Source: Spirillospora albida
GTDB taxonomy: Bacteria; Actinomycetota; Actinomycetes; Streptosporangiales; Streptosporangiaceae
Assembly (NCBI RefSeq): GCF_000718255.1
Contig: NZ_JOFJ01000019.1
Location: 1-64,000 of the forward strand
DNA: 64,000 nt
Direction of reading: 5' to 3'
Shown here: positions 1 through 8,431 of the stretch, piece by piece
Numbering within the stretch: the stretch's first letter is position 1
Layout: each line of letters begins with the position of its first letter
Translations under genes and position numbers: made by a program
The notes under the pieces: model-generated
Database searches by the model: none
What the model saw: the letters and a program-made list of their open reading frames with translations, nothing else
What the model was told of the DNA's origin: nothing

Positions 1-82
1 GCCGGAACTCCGGCGGGTGAGGTGGTGGCACGAGACACTCCTTCCCAAGTTGATCAAGGTCAACTCAGATCGGGTGTCCGTG

Positions 83-1571
83 CTACCGGGGGAAGCTCAG
101 GATGGGTTCGACGCCGTTGCGCATGCGCTCTGTGTAGAGCCGTCCGTACAGGTGATCGATCTCATGCCCTGCCAGCCGTGCCAGACCGGCTTCCAAGACG
201 ATGATGCTTCGCTGCCCGTCCGAGCGCGTGTGCTCGACTTCCAGTTGCAGCGGCCGTGGGACGAGTCCGCGTACGTCGAAGAAACTCAGGCATCCTTCGT
301 ACTGTTCGTCGGTCTCGGCCGACGTGCCGATCACTCGCGGATTGAGGAGCACGAGTGGTTCGGCGTCGGGGTCGGGAGGCTGGACTATGGCGGCGGCGCG
401 GTTGATGCCGATCTGCGGGGCGGCCAGGCCCATGCCTTTGCCGAACACGTGGTGCTCGCGGACGCGCTGCATCGCGGCGAACAACCGGTCGACGACCTCG
501 TTGGCCGACTCGTTCTCGGAGGGCAGGTGGAAAGGCCGCGCGGTCCGCGACAGGATCGGGTCGCCGTGCTGGACGATGCCGGCGGCCTTCATTCGGTCGC
601 TGGCCGTGCGCAGCTCGGGGCGGAGCTGTTCATCGTTGTCGCTGCGAGCGCGGAACCGCCACTCCAGCCGGTAGCGGGTGCCCATCGGCGGATCGGTGGC
701 GGCCCAGGAGAACACCACCTGGTCGCCGTCGACTTTGCGGGCGATGGGGGTGCGCAGCGGGACGGCCTGAGCGGTGGTGGAGGTCTCCGTCCCCCACACC
801 ACCGGGTCCAGGGCCGCGGGGGAATACCAGCTCGACCGAGAGGTGCCGGGTGGGCAGGCGCACGGCTCGCTGGAACCACGGGCCCCACCGGTCGTGGTCC
901 ACCCGGTAGCCGTACTCGATGGTCGAGTGCTGCCCGGGGTAGAGCGGGAACCGGCCACGGTCGTTTTCCAGGCACAGCCATGCCTCTTTGAAGCTGTCAC
1001 GATCCAGTTTCGGCATCCACTTCATGGGCTCCCCGTCGCAGGTCGCATCCAGCGCGAGCTCGTCGAAGGTCAGCGGACGCGCCCGGTAGAGGGCGTTGGA
1101 GCGCTCAGGTTGACCGGGGTAGCGGTCGACGCTGATGCGCATCAGGTATCGGGTGACCGGCTCGGCGCCGCCGTTGAACAGTCGGCGCCGCTGGTGCGGC
1201 CGGTACACCGTGCCGTCATAGACCAGGCGGGCGTGGTCCTCCTCGACCACCAGGCCGTCGACGGTTCCGGTCCCGATACCGGTACCGCTTACGCGCGTCG
1301 AGCCCTCGGCCCGCCATGCCTGCCACAGCGCGCCACCTGTATTGAGCACGCTCTCGGCTTTGCGGGTGAAGTCTTCGCTGGCCGGGTGGCGCCCGGCTTC
1401 GACATGGCTGATGTATGAGGGATCGAAGCCCATCGCGGCCGCCAGCTTCTTCTTGGGCATCCGGCGGTGCTCGCGCCATCGGGTCAAAGCCGCGCCGAAC
1501 GAGATGCTCCCTCCCGAAGGTCCGCTTGTCGAGCCGGGGGCCGGGTCTCCGGGGGGTGGCAGCGCTGGCAT
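83..1571 (-). pseudogene. XRE-type HTH / peptide deformylase fusion, frameshifted
   Basis: The N-terminal half has a lambda-repressor-like helix-turn-helix (around MGFDPSYISHVEAG). A middle domain of unknown function follows. The C-terminus is a peptide deformylase with all three motifs: GMGLAAPQIG, EGCLS and the metal-binding HEIDH. The two halves lie in different frames. Removing one C from the coding-strand run of five (plus-strand G's at 818-822) joins LVFP directly to AALDPVVWG and gives one 495-residue protein. The ATG at 1571 is chosen because the HTH domain begins just after it and GGAGAG lies upstream. It is divergent from the oxidoreductase operon and probably regulates it. Whether the frameshift is real or a sequencing error cannot be decided here. 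The deformylase substrate is unknown; this is not the housekeeping Def architecture. Confidence 0.8.
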
Positions 1572-1604
1572 GCCCCGATCATCTCTCCAATCAGGGGTGA
1601 GGTG

Positions 1605-1623
1605 GTGAATGAACCGTGAATGA
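1605..1623. promoter_or_regulatory. Direct repeat in divergent promoter, candidate HTH operator
   Basis: Two exact copies of GTGAATGA (1605-1612 and 1616-1623) sit 11 bp apart, about one helical turn. They lie in the 128-bp gap between the HTH-deformylase gene and the oxidoreductase gene. This is a plausible binding site for the adjacent regulator, but that is inference from spacing and position only. Confidence 0.35.
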
Positions 1624-1699
1624 GGGCGTCTCAGCATGGCCTCACCGGCCGCATGGCAGGTCTCCTGGCCTCCGTAGCGCATACCACGAGGAGGCCACG

Positions 1700-2801
1700 A
1701 TGGTCGACATCGCCCCCGCCGGGTCCCGGCCCGCCGGCCGGGACCTCAGCGAGCATCCGCGGTTGCTGATCGTCGGCGCGGACAGCGCGTCACCGGTGTC
1801 CTGCTGCCCGCGCTGGCTCGGGCGTCCCTGCCACTGAAGCCCGCCGCGATCTGCGACCCCGATCCTGCAACCGGCGACCGGGCCGCCGAACTGGTGGCCG
1901 CCGGGCTTCTGGCCCCGACGTGCCGGTGTTCACAGACCTGGATCGGGCGCTGGCCGAGCGACCGTACGAGGTGGCGCTTGTCGCGTGCCCCCATGACCAC
2001 CACCAGGACCTGACGCTGCGACTGGCCGATGCGGGTTCGGCGGTGTGGAAGGAGAAGCCATACGCCCTCATCCTCGAGCACGCCGTCCAGCTTGCGACCC
2101 GGGATGTGCGGGTGCTGGCCCACCGGCCGCACGGGCAGCTGCTGCAGCTGGCCGCCGACCGTCTGACGGCGTGGGGACGGCTGCTGTCCTATCGAATCCG
2201 GATCACCCGGCCCGTCGGCGACTACACCGGCACGTGGCGGGCCTCGGCGAAGCGCGCCGGCGGCGGCGCGATCTGCGATCTGGGCTACCACGCATTCGAC
2301 CTGATCAGCCGCTGGGCGATCCGTCCGGGCACCCACCCGACCACGGTGTACGCGGTCACCACCGGTTCTCCAGCGCACCGACCCGCCGTCGCGGTAGAGG
2401 AGAGCGCCCATCTGACCATCACGCACGCGGACGGGTGCGCGGGAACCGTGCACCTGTCCCGCTGTGAGGAGCGCGCCGACGAGGTCGACCTGGTCGCCGA
2501 GCACGGCCGCATCACGATCGCTGGCGACCGTGCGAAGATCCAGACCGCCGATACCGGCGGCATCACCCATCGGGTGGATATGACCTCCGACGATGACCCC
2601 TGGGCGGCCATGTTGGGGCACCACGTACGCAGCCTCGGTGAGGCAGCGGTCACGGCCGCCGAGGCGCGGGTCGGTGTCGCCGCGACCGCGCTGATGGAGG
2701 CGGCCTACACCTCGGTCCGTCTGCGCCGCCCCGCTCCCGTCGCCACCGTGCAGACCCCCGGCCCCGGTTCCGCCCATCTTCCGGAAAGGCTCGTCTCATG
2801 A
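1700..2801 (+). pseudogene. Gfo/Idh/MocA family NAD(P)-dependent oxidoreductase, two frameshifts
   Basis: The start ATG at 1700 has a strong GAGGAGG ribosome site. The N-terminal Rossmann strand (LLIVGA) is followed by single-base deletions near 1789 and near 1917. Restoring one G at each place gives a continuous 367-residue product. Family marks in the intact part are the EKP motif (WKEKPYA) and the conserved GGGAICDLGYHAFD segment. Members oxidise or reduce hydroxyl groups of sugars, cyclitols or related compounds. The 3' end overlaps the aminotransferase gene by ATGA, so the two are co-translated. An oxidoreductase beside a DegT aminotransferase typically turns an alcohol into an amine by way of a ketone. 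The substrate is unknown. Confidence 0.8.
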
Positions 2802-4010
2802 CGCTCCCCTGGCCGCCGATCGACGCCGAGGTCTCCGCCGCCGTCGCCCGGCAGCTGCACACCGACATCTCCCTCTACGGCCGGTCCGGGATCATCGCCC
2901 GGTTCGAGGACGCCTTCGCCTCCCCGCCACAGCAGCATCGGAAAGCCCTCGCACGCACTGCTCACGTCCTCGGGGACAGCGGCTCTGCACTCGGCCTACT
3001 ACGCCTTGGGCCTGGGCCCGGGTGATGAGGTGATCGTGCAGGACTACACCTTCTTCGCGACCGCGATGCCGCTGCTGCAACTGGGCGCCGTGCCGGTTCT
3101 GGCCGACGTCGACGCCCACGGCGAACTGGATCTCGAACGCGCCGCCGGGCTGGTGACCGACCGCACCAAGGCGATCGTGGTCACACACATGTGGGGCGAC
3201 CCGCAGGACACCCGAAAACTGCGGGCCTGGTGTGACACTCGCGGTCTGGCGCTGGTGGAGGACTGCTCCCACGCCCACGGTGCCGCCCGCGACGGCATCT
3301 GCGTCGGCGAGCTCGCCGACGCGGCCTGCTGGAGTCTGCAGGGCCGCAAGACGATCACCGCCGGCGAAGGTGGCATCCTGACCACCCCGCACCGCGACGT
3401 CTACGAGAAGGCCACCCTGCTCGGGCACTTCAACAAGCGGGCCATGGGCGAGGTCGGCCGTGAGTCACCGCTGTACCGGTTCGCCGAGACCGGCCTCGGG
3501 CTCAAGTACCGGGCCCACCCGCTCGGGTTGGCGATGGCCGAGGTGTACCTGCGGCGCCTGGACCACTGGCTCACCGTCCGCGAGCGGCACGCCGCGCGTC
3601 TGGAACACCTGCTGTCCGGACTACCCGGCATCGGTGTGCTCACGCCGACCGGCCCTGACCGGACCGCCACTTTCTATGCCTTCGTGTTCACCATCGACCC
3701 GGTGGTCGCCGGATTCACCCGCGATGATCTTCTCCGGACCCTCCACCGGCGCGGATACGGCGAGATCACCACCTGCGACGCCATGCGGCCGCTGCACACC
3801 TACCCGATCTTCGCCTCGCCCAGATCCCCGGTCACCACCTACGCCGCCTCGTGCATCCGATCAGAGCCGCGCGTGGCCGAGCAACTGGCCGCCACTTCGC
3901 TGCGCATCGCCGTCCCGGCCACGGACGGCCCGGTCGGCCGCACGTTCACCGACACCGCGATCGACGAGATGACCGACGCCCTCGCCACCGTCCTCACGGT
4001 TACGCTGTGA
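2798..4010 (+). pseudogene. DegT/DnrJ/EryC1/StrS family PLP aminotransferase, frameshifted
   Basis: PLP-dependent fold-type I aminotransferase of the sugar/cyclitol family. The PLP-binding lysine is in GRKTITAGEGG, and the aspartate that pairs with the pyridine nitrogen is in VEDCSHAHGA. Residues before about 2925 are in another frame. Removing one C from the run at 2922-2925 restores the continuous SSGTAALHSAYYALGLGPGDEV region and a 403-residue protein of normal family length. It overlaps the upstream oxidoreductase by ATGA and the downstream NUDIX gene by GTGA, so the three form one operon. It probably aminates the ketone made by its neighbour; the substrate is not identifiable. Confidence 0.8.
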
Positions 4011-4498
4011 CCGTGACCACCACCCAGGGCATCGACTTTCGAGGTCTGGTCGACGACGCCGACCGCGACGGCGTCGAGAAGCTCGTGGTCGGCGCCGTCG
4101 TCCACACCGGCGGGCGGGTGCTCATCTTGCGCCGCTCAGGTGACGACACGTTCCTGCCCGGCATCGAGGAACTGCCCTCCGGCGGCGTCGAGCCCGGCGA
4201 AGACCTGCTCACCGCGCTGCGCCGCGAACTCACCGAAGAGATCGGCTGGACCGGACGGCCGGTCCTCGACCCCGGATTCGTCGCACGGTTCGACTACACG
4301 TCCGGATCTGGTCGCAGAGCACGTCAATACACCTTCGGGCTCGCATACCACCAGCAGCCGATCACGCTGTCGGCCGAACACACCACCTACCGGTGGCTCG
4401 CCCCCGTGGATGTGGACGGCTCGGACATCACCGACGAGACCGCACAGACGATCCGAGACTGGGCCGGCTTCATGGCCGGACGCAATCGCGGCGATTGA
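4007..4498 (+). CDS. NUDIX hydrolase domain protein
   Basis: 163 residues starting at a GTG that overlaps the aminotransferase stop (GTGA), which fixes the start by translational coupling. The NUDIX box is complete: a glycine, then the acidic core RELTEEIGW within GGVEPGEDLL-ALRRELTEEIGW, with the metal-binding glutamates present. Members cleave nucleoside diphosphates linked to another moiety. In this operon it could process a nucleotide-activated sugar or clear a damaged nucleotide. It is the only unbroken gene of the island. The specific substrate is unknown. Confidence 0.85.
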   Translation: MTVTTTQGIDFRGLVDDADRDGVEKLVVGAVVHTGGRVLILRRSGDDTFLPGIEELPSGGVEPGEDLLTALRRELTEEIGWTGRPVLDPGFVARFDYTSGSGRRARQYTFGLAYHQQPITLSAEHTTYRWLAPVDVDGSDITDETAQTIRDWAGFMAGRNRGD

Positions 4499-4712
4499 TC
4501 GGCGCGTCGATCCGTCACCCGATCGAGCCGACGAAGCGGCGACCCCTCCGGGCTCCGCCCCCTGGGGCTATGGGAGGTGTGGGGCATATGATCGGAGCTT
4601 GCGTGTTTTCGCAGGTCTGACGGGTCGCTGATGTGATCTTCCTCATCGTCTTCGGGACGCGAGGGCCGGTTTGAGGGATTGAAAGCCTGCACAGCGGCGC
4701 TTTCGCGGTGTT

Positions 4713-4729
4713 GATAGGCGTTGTCTATC
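4713..4729. promoter_or_regulatory. OxyR-like operator upstream of ahpCD
   Basis: GATAG and CTATC flank a 7-nt spacer, giving ATAG-N7-CTAT, the core half-site pattern bound by OxyR-type LysR regulators. It lies 118 bp upstream of ahpC, the classic OxyR target in actinomycetes. The remainder of the 348-bp gap (4499-4846) holds no gene that I can support. No oxyR gene is in the window. Confidence 0.6.
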
Positions 4730-4846
4730 GAATTCATGCGCTGGATTGATTGGCCCAGCGTGTGGCGCTGCGGCAATGTGGGAGCCGTCCCGCCGCCTCC
4801 GGCGGCGCTTCACCACAAAACAGACTCGCGAACCAAAGGAGCACGC

Positions 4847-5401
4847 GTGCTTACTGTCGGTGACCAGTTCCCCGAGTACGAGCTGACCGCCTGCGTCTCG
4901 CTGGACGCGGACAACGCGTTCGAGACGATCAACCACAAGACCTACGAGGGCAAGTGGCGCGTGGTGTTCTTCTGGCCGAAGGACTTCACGTTCGTCTGTC
5001 CGACGGAGATCGCGGAGTTCGGCCGGCTGAACGAGGACTTCGCCGACCGTGACGCGCAGGTGCTCGGCGCGTCCGTCGACAACGAGTTCGTCCACTTCGC
5101 GTGGCGCAAGGACCACCCGGACCTCCGCGAGCTGCCCTTCCCGATGCTCTCGGACCTCAACCGCGAGCTGGCCTCCGCGCTCGGCATCCTCACGCCGGAC
5201 GGCGTCGCGCAGCGCGCCACGTTCATCGTCGACCCGAACAACGAGATCCAGTTCTCGATGGTCACCGCCGGGTCCGTCGGCCGGAACGTCAAGGAGGTCC
5301 TCCGGGTCCTCGACGCCCTCCAGAGCGACGAGCTGTGCCCCTGCAACTGGAACAAGGGCGAGGAGACCCTGGACGCGACCAAGCTGATGGCGGGCGTCTG
5401 A
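4847..5401 (+). CDS. ahpC: Alkyl hydroperoxide reductase subunit C (peroxiredoxin)
   Basis: A 184-residue 2-Cys peroxiredoxin that reduces hydrogen peroxide and organic hydroperoxides in the cytoplasm. The peroxidatic cysteine is Cys51 in FVCPTEI. C-terminal cysteines in ELCPCNW (about 164 and 166) serve as resolving residues. The GTG at 4847 is chosen because AAAGGAG sits 6 bp upstream and MLTVGDQFP is the usual actinobacterial N-terminus; the frame stays open farther upstream, but that part has no family similarity. ahpD follows 2 bp after the stop, and AhpD is its reductant. Probable control is by the OxyR-like box at 4713-4729. Confidence 0.97.
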   Translation: MLTVGDQFPEYELTACVSLDADNAFETINHKTYEGKWRVVFFWPKDFTFVCPTEIAEFGRLNEDFADRDAQVLGASVDNEFVHFAWRKDHPDLRELPFPMLSDLNRELASALGILTPDGVAQRATFIVDPNNEIQFSMVTAGSVGRNVKEVLRVLDALQSDELCPCNWNKGEETLDATKLMAGV

Positions 5402-5403
5402 GC

Positions 5404-5946
5404 ATGAGCGTCGACGCACTGAAGAGCGCCCTCCCGGCGTACGCGAAGGACACCAAGCTCAACCTCGGGTCGCTGACCACCACCTCGGCGCTGTCCGAGC
5501 AGCAGCTGTGGGGGACGGTCCTGGCCTGCGCGCTCGCCACGCGCAGCGCGAACGTCATCCGCGAGCTGGCCGAGGAGGCGGGGGACTACCTGACCGCCGA
5601 GGCGTTCGAGGCGGCCAAGGGCGCCGCTTCGATCATGGCGATGAACAACGTGTACTACCGCGCCACGCACCTGATCGGCGACGAGACGTACGCGACGCTG
5701 CCCGCCAAGCTGCGGATGTCGATCATCGGGAAGCCCGGTGTGGACAAGGTCGACTTCGAGCTGTGGTGCCTCGCCGTGTCGGCGATCAACGGCTGCGGCC
5801 GGTGCCTGGAGTCGCACGAGAAGGTCATCCGCGAGGCGGGCCTGTCGCGCGAGCTCGTCCAGGAGGCGCTGCGCATCGCGGCCGTCGTGAACGCGACCGC
5901 CGCGACGCTCGACGCGGAGGCCGCGCTGGTCCCCGCCGGCGTGTGA
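5404..5946 (+). CDS. ahpD: Alkyl hydroperoxide reductase AhpD
   Basis: A 180-residue all-helical carboxymuconolactone-decarboxylase-fold protein. It has the redox pair Cys131-Gly-Arg-Cys134 followed by His138 in CGRCLESH. In mycobacteria AhpD relays electrons from lipoylated proteins to AhpC. The ATG at 5404 lies just after the ahpC stop, so the pair is an operon. Length and motifs are normal. It ends before a strong hairpin shared with convergent guaA. Confidence 0.96.
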   Translation: MSVDALKSALPAYAKDTKLNLGSLTTTSALSEQQLWGTVLACALATRSANVIRELAEEAGDYLTAEAFEAAKGAASIMAMNNVYYRATHLIGDETYATLPAKLRMSIIGKPGVDKVDFELWCLAVSAINGCGRCLESHEKVIREAGLSRELVQEALRIAAVVNATAATLDAEAALVPAGV

Positions 5947-5957
5947 CCGGAAGACGC

Positions 5958-5986
5958 GAGGCCCGGGTGCGACGCACCCGGGCCTC
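5958..5986. terminator. Bidirectional hairpin between ahpD and guaA
   Basis: A perfect 13-bp stem (GAGGCCCGGGTGC and its complement) with a 3-nt loop lies between the convergent ahpD and guaA stops. There is no long T-run, as is common for actinobacterial terminators. Confidence 0.85.
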
Positions 5987-5992
5987 CGCGTT

Positions 5993-7561
5993 TCACTCCC
6001 ACTCGATGGTGCCCGGGGGCTTCGAGGTGATGTCGACCGTCACTCGGTTGATCTCGCGGACCTCGTTGGTGATCCGGGTCGAGATCTTCTGCAGGACGTC
6101 GTAGGGCAGCCGGGCCCAGTCGGCGGTCATCGCGTCCTCGCTGGTCACGGGGCGCAGCACGATCGGGTGGCCGTAGGTGCGGCTGTCGCCCTGGACGCCG
6201 ACCGAGCGGACGTCCGCCAGCAGCACCACCGGGAACTGCCAAATGTCGCGGTCGAGCCCGGCGCGGGTCAGCTCCTCGCGGGCGATCGCGTCGGCCTCGC
6301 GCAGGATGTCGAGTCGCTCGCGGTCGACGGCGCCGATGATGCGGATGCCGAGGCCGGGGCCGGGGAACGGCTGCCGCCACACGATCTCCGACGGCAGGCC
6401 GAGCTGCTCGCCGAGCGCCCGGACCTCGTCCTTGAACAGGGTGCGGAGCGGCTCGATCAGCTTGAACTGGAGGTCGTCGGGGAGGCCGCCGACGTTGTGG
6501 TGCGACTTGATGTTCGCCGCGCCGGTGCCGCCGCCCGACTCCACGACGTCCGGGTAGAGGGTGCCCTGGACGAGGAACTCGACGGGCTCGGGGGCCTCCT
6601 CGCCGACGATCTCGCGGGCCGCCTCCTCGAAGACGCGGATGAACTCCCGGCCGATGATCTTTCGCTTGGTCTCCGGGTCGGTGACGCCGTCGAGGGCGCT
6701 GAGGAAGCGCTCCTGGGCGTCCACGACGTGGAGGTTCACGCCGGTGGCGGCGACGAAGTCCTTCTCGACCTGCTCGGGTTCGCCCTTGCGCAGCAGGCCG
6801 TGGTCGACGAAGACGCAGGTCAGCTGGTCGCCGATGGCCTGCTGGACGAGGGCCGCCGCGACCGCCGAGTCCACTCCGCCGGACAGGCCGCAGATGACCC
6901 GCTTCGTCCCGACCTGCTTGCGGACGGCCTCGATCGACTCGTCCGCGATGTTGACCATCGTCCAGTTCGGACGGCAGCCCGCGCCCTCGTACAGGAACCG
7001 GCGCAAGATCTCCATGCCGTGCTCGGTGTGCAGCACCTCGGGGTGGAACTGGACGCCGAAGAACCCGCGCTTCAGGTCCTCCATGCCCGCGACCGGCGTC
7101 ACGTCCGTGCTCGCCGTCACCGTGAAGCCCTCGGGCGCGTCGCTGACGTAGTCGCGGTGCGACATCCACACCGCCTGCTCGTGCGGGAGCCCCGCGAACA
7201 GGATGCCGGGGGACGCCACCGCCACCGTCGCGCCGCCGTACTCGGCGACCTCGGAGTTCTCCACCGTCCCGCCGAGCGCCCGCGCCATCGCCTGGTGGCC
7301 GTAGCAGATCCCGAACGTGGGGATCCCGAGGTCGAACAGCCCGTCCGGGACGGCAGGGGCGCCCGGCTCGTACACCGACGACGGCCCGCCCGACAGGATG
7401 ATCGCCTTGGGGTTCTTCGCGCGCATCTCCGCGGCCGGCATCGTGGACGGCACGATCTCGGAGAACACATGGCACTCGCGGACCCGCCGGGCGATCAGCT
7501 GCGCGTACTGCGCGCCGAAATCGACGACGAGAACGGTGTCAAAGGACTGGTCTGCGGACAC
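5993..7561 (-). CDS. guaA: GMP synthase (glutamine-hydrolysing)
   Basis: Converts XMP, glutamine and ATP to GMP, the last step of guanylate synthesis. The class I amidotransferase domain has its nucleophile near residue 86 in GICYGHQ and the His/Glu pair in QFHPEVLHTE. The ATP-pyrophosphatase domain has the PP-loop SGGVDS, followed by the C-terminal dimerisation domain. I place the start at the GTG at 7561 (522 residues) because AAAGG is well spaced for it; a TTG two codons upstream is possible. It stands alone, convergent with ahpD. Confidence 0.96.
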   Translation of the reverse strand: MSADQSFDTVLVVDFGAQYAQLIARRVRECHVFSEIVPSTMPAAEMRAKNPKAIILSGGPSSVYEPGAPAVPDGLFDLGIPTFGICYGHQAMARALGGTVENSEVAEYGGATVAVASPGILFAGLPHEQAVWMSHRDYVSDAPEGFTVTASTDVTPVAGMEDLKRGFFGVQFHPEVLHTEHGMEILRRFLYEGAGCRPNWTMVNIADESIEAVRKQVGTKRVICGLSGGVDSAVAAALVQQAIGDQLTCVFVDHGLLRKGEPEQVEKDFVAATGVNLHVVDAQERFLSALDGVTDPETKRKIIGREFIRVFEEAAREIVGEEAPEPVEFLVQGTLYPDVVESGGGTGAANIKSHHNVGGLPDDLQFKLIEPLRTLFKDEVRALGEQLGLPSEIVWRQPFPGPGLGIRIIGAVDRERLDILREADAIAREELTRAGLDRDIWQFPVVLLADVRSVGVQGDSRTYGHPIVLRPVTSEDAMTADWARLPYDVLQKISTRITNEVREINRVTVDITSKPPGTIEWE

Positions 7562-7610
7562 CAGCAACGCCTTTCACAGGGCAAGACGGGATTTCGGCGG
7601 GACCCCAAGT

Positions 7611-8342
7611 CTACGGGCCGCCGTCCGCGCCGATCGCCGCGCCCCAGGGGCGGCGGGCACGGACGAACACCCGCGTCCCCGGCCGGCCCGAGACCGGCAG
7701 CCGCCGCTCCATCGCGCACAGGCGGGCCAGCGCCGCGTTCACCGGCGGCGGCAGCGGCGCCAGGTCCTCCCGGCGCGGGCTGCGGTGCCGGAGCCGCCGC
7801 AGCAGCGGGCGCAGCAGCACGCCGGCGCTCCACAGCCGCTCGACCATCAGCCCCGCGTCCTCGATCAGGGTGATGAGGTCCTGCCGCTCGTACCGGCGCA
7901 CCCGCCCGGCCGCCACGTCGTGCGCCGACCACAGCTCCATGTCGCACGGGACGGACACCAGCGCGACCCCGCCGGGCCGCAGCACCCGCGCGATCTCGGC
8001 GGCGGCGCGCGCGTCCTCCTCGATGTGCTCCAGAACGTCCAGCGCCAGCACCAGGTCGTACCGGGACGTCGGGCATTGCAGGTAGCGCGCGTCGCCCTGG
8101 TGGGCGTCGACGCCCCGCTCCCTCGCCAGCGCCACCGCGTCCGGGTTCAGGTCGACCGCCGTGACGTGCCAGCCGCGCCGCTGCAGCACCCGCGCGGTCC
8201 CGCCGGTGGCCGCGCCGACGTCGAGGGCCACGCCGGGGACGCCGAGGTGCGGCAGCTCCCGCGACACGATCGCGCGGCGCTCCCGGTACCACCAGTTGGC
8301 GTCCTCGATCCGCGCGATCCGCTGGATCTCGCTCGTGTCCAC
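7611..8342 (-). CDS. Class I SAM-dependent methyltransferase
   Basis: Contains the SAM-binding glycine-rich motif LDVGAATGGTA, an acidic residue at the end of strand 2 (VDLNPDA), and the post-motif segment LALDVLEHIEED. These mark a class I methyltransferase of the Methyltransf_11/25 type. The substrate cannot be told. A GTG at 8342 begins the conserved-looking DTSEIQRIARIEDANWWY segment; another in-frame GTG at 8378 is possible, and neither has a clear ribosome site. It lies upstream of guaA in the same direction but 49 bp away, with no functional link evident. Confidence 0.8.
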   Translation of the reverse strand: MDTSEIQRIARIEDANWWYRERRAIVSRELPHLGVPGVALDVGAATGGTARVLQRRGWHVTAVDLNPDAVALARERGVDAHQGDARYLQCPTSRYDLVLALDVLEHIEEDARAAAEIARVLRPGGVALVSVPCDMELWSAHDVAAGRVRRYERQDLITLIEDAGLMVERLWSAGVLLRPLLRRLRHRSPRREDLAPLPPPVNAALARLCAMERRLPVSGRPGTRVFVRARRPWGAAIGADGGP

Positions 8343-8431
8343 GCCCCCAGCCGACCGCCCGGGCGCGGTCCGGGCCACTCTCGCCGCCGCCCGCTGCGGA
8401 GCGTTGACCGGGCCTTGACCGCCGGCTGAAG

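Noticed and set aside
1616..1837. Separate small protein before the oxidoreductase
   Set aside because: It is the first part of the oxidoreductase cut by a frameshift.
5655..7475. Long minus frame overlapping guaA and ahpD
   Set aside because: Arg-rich out-of-frame reading of guaA, which carries all catalytic motifs in its own frame.
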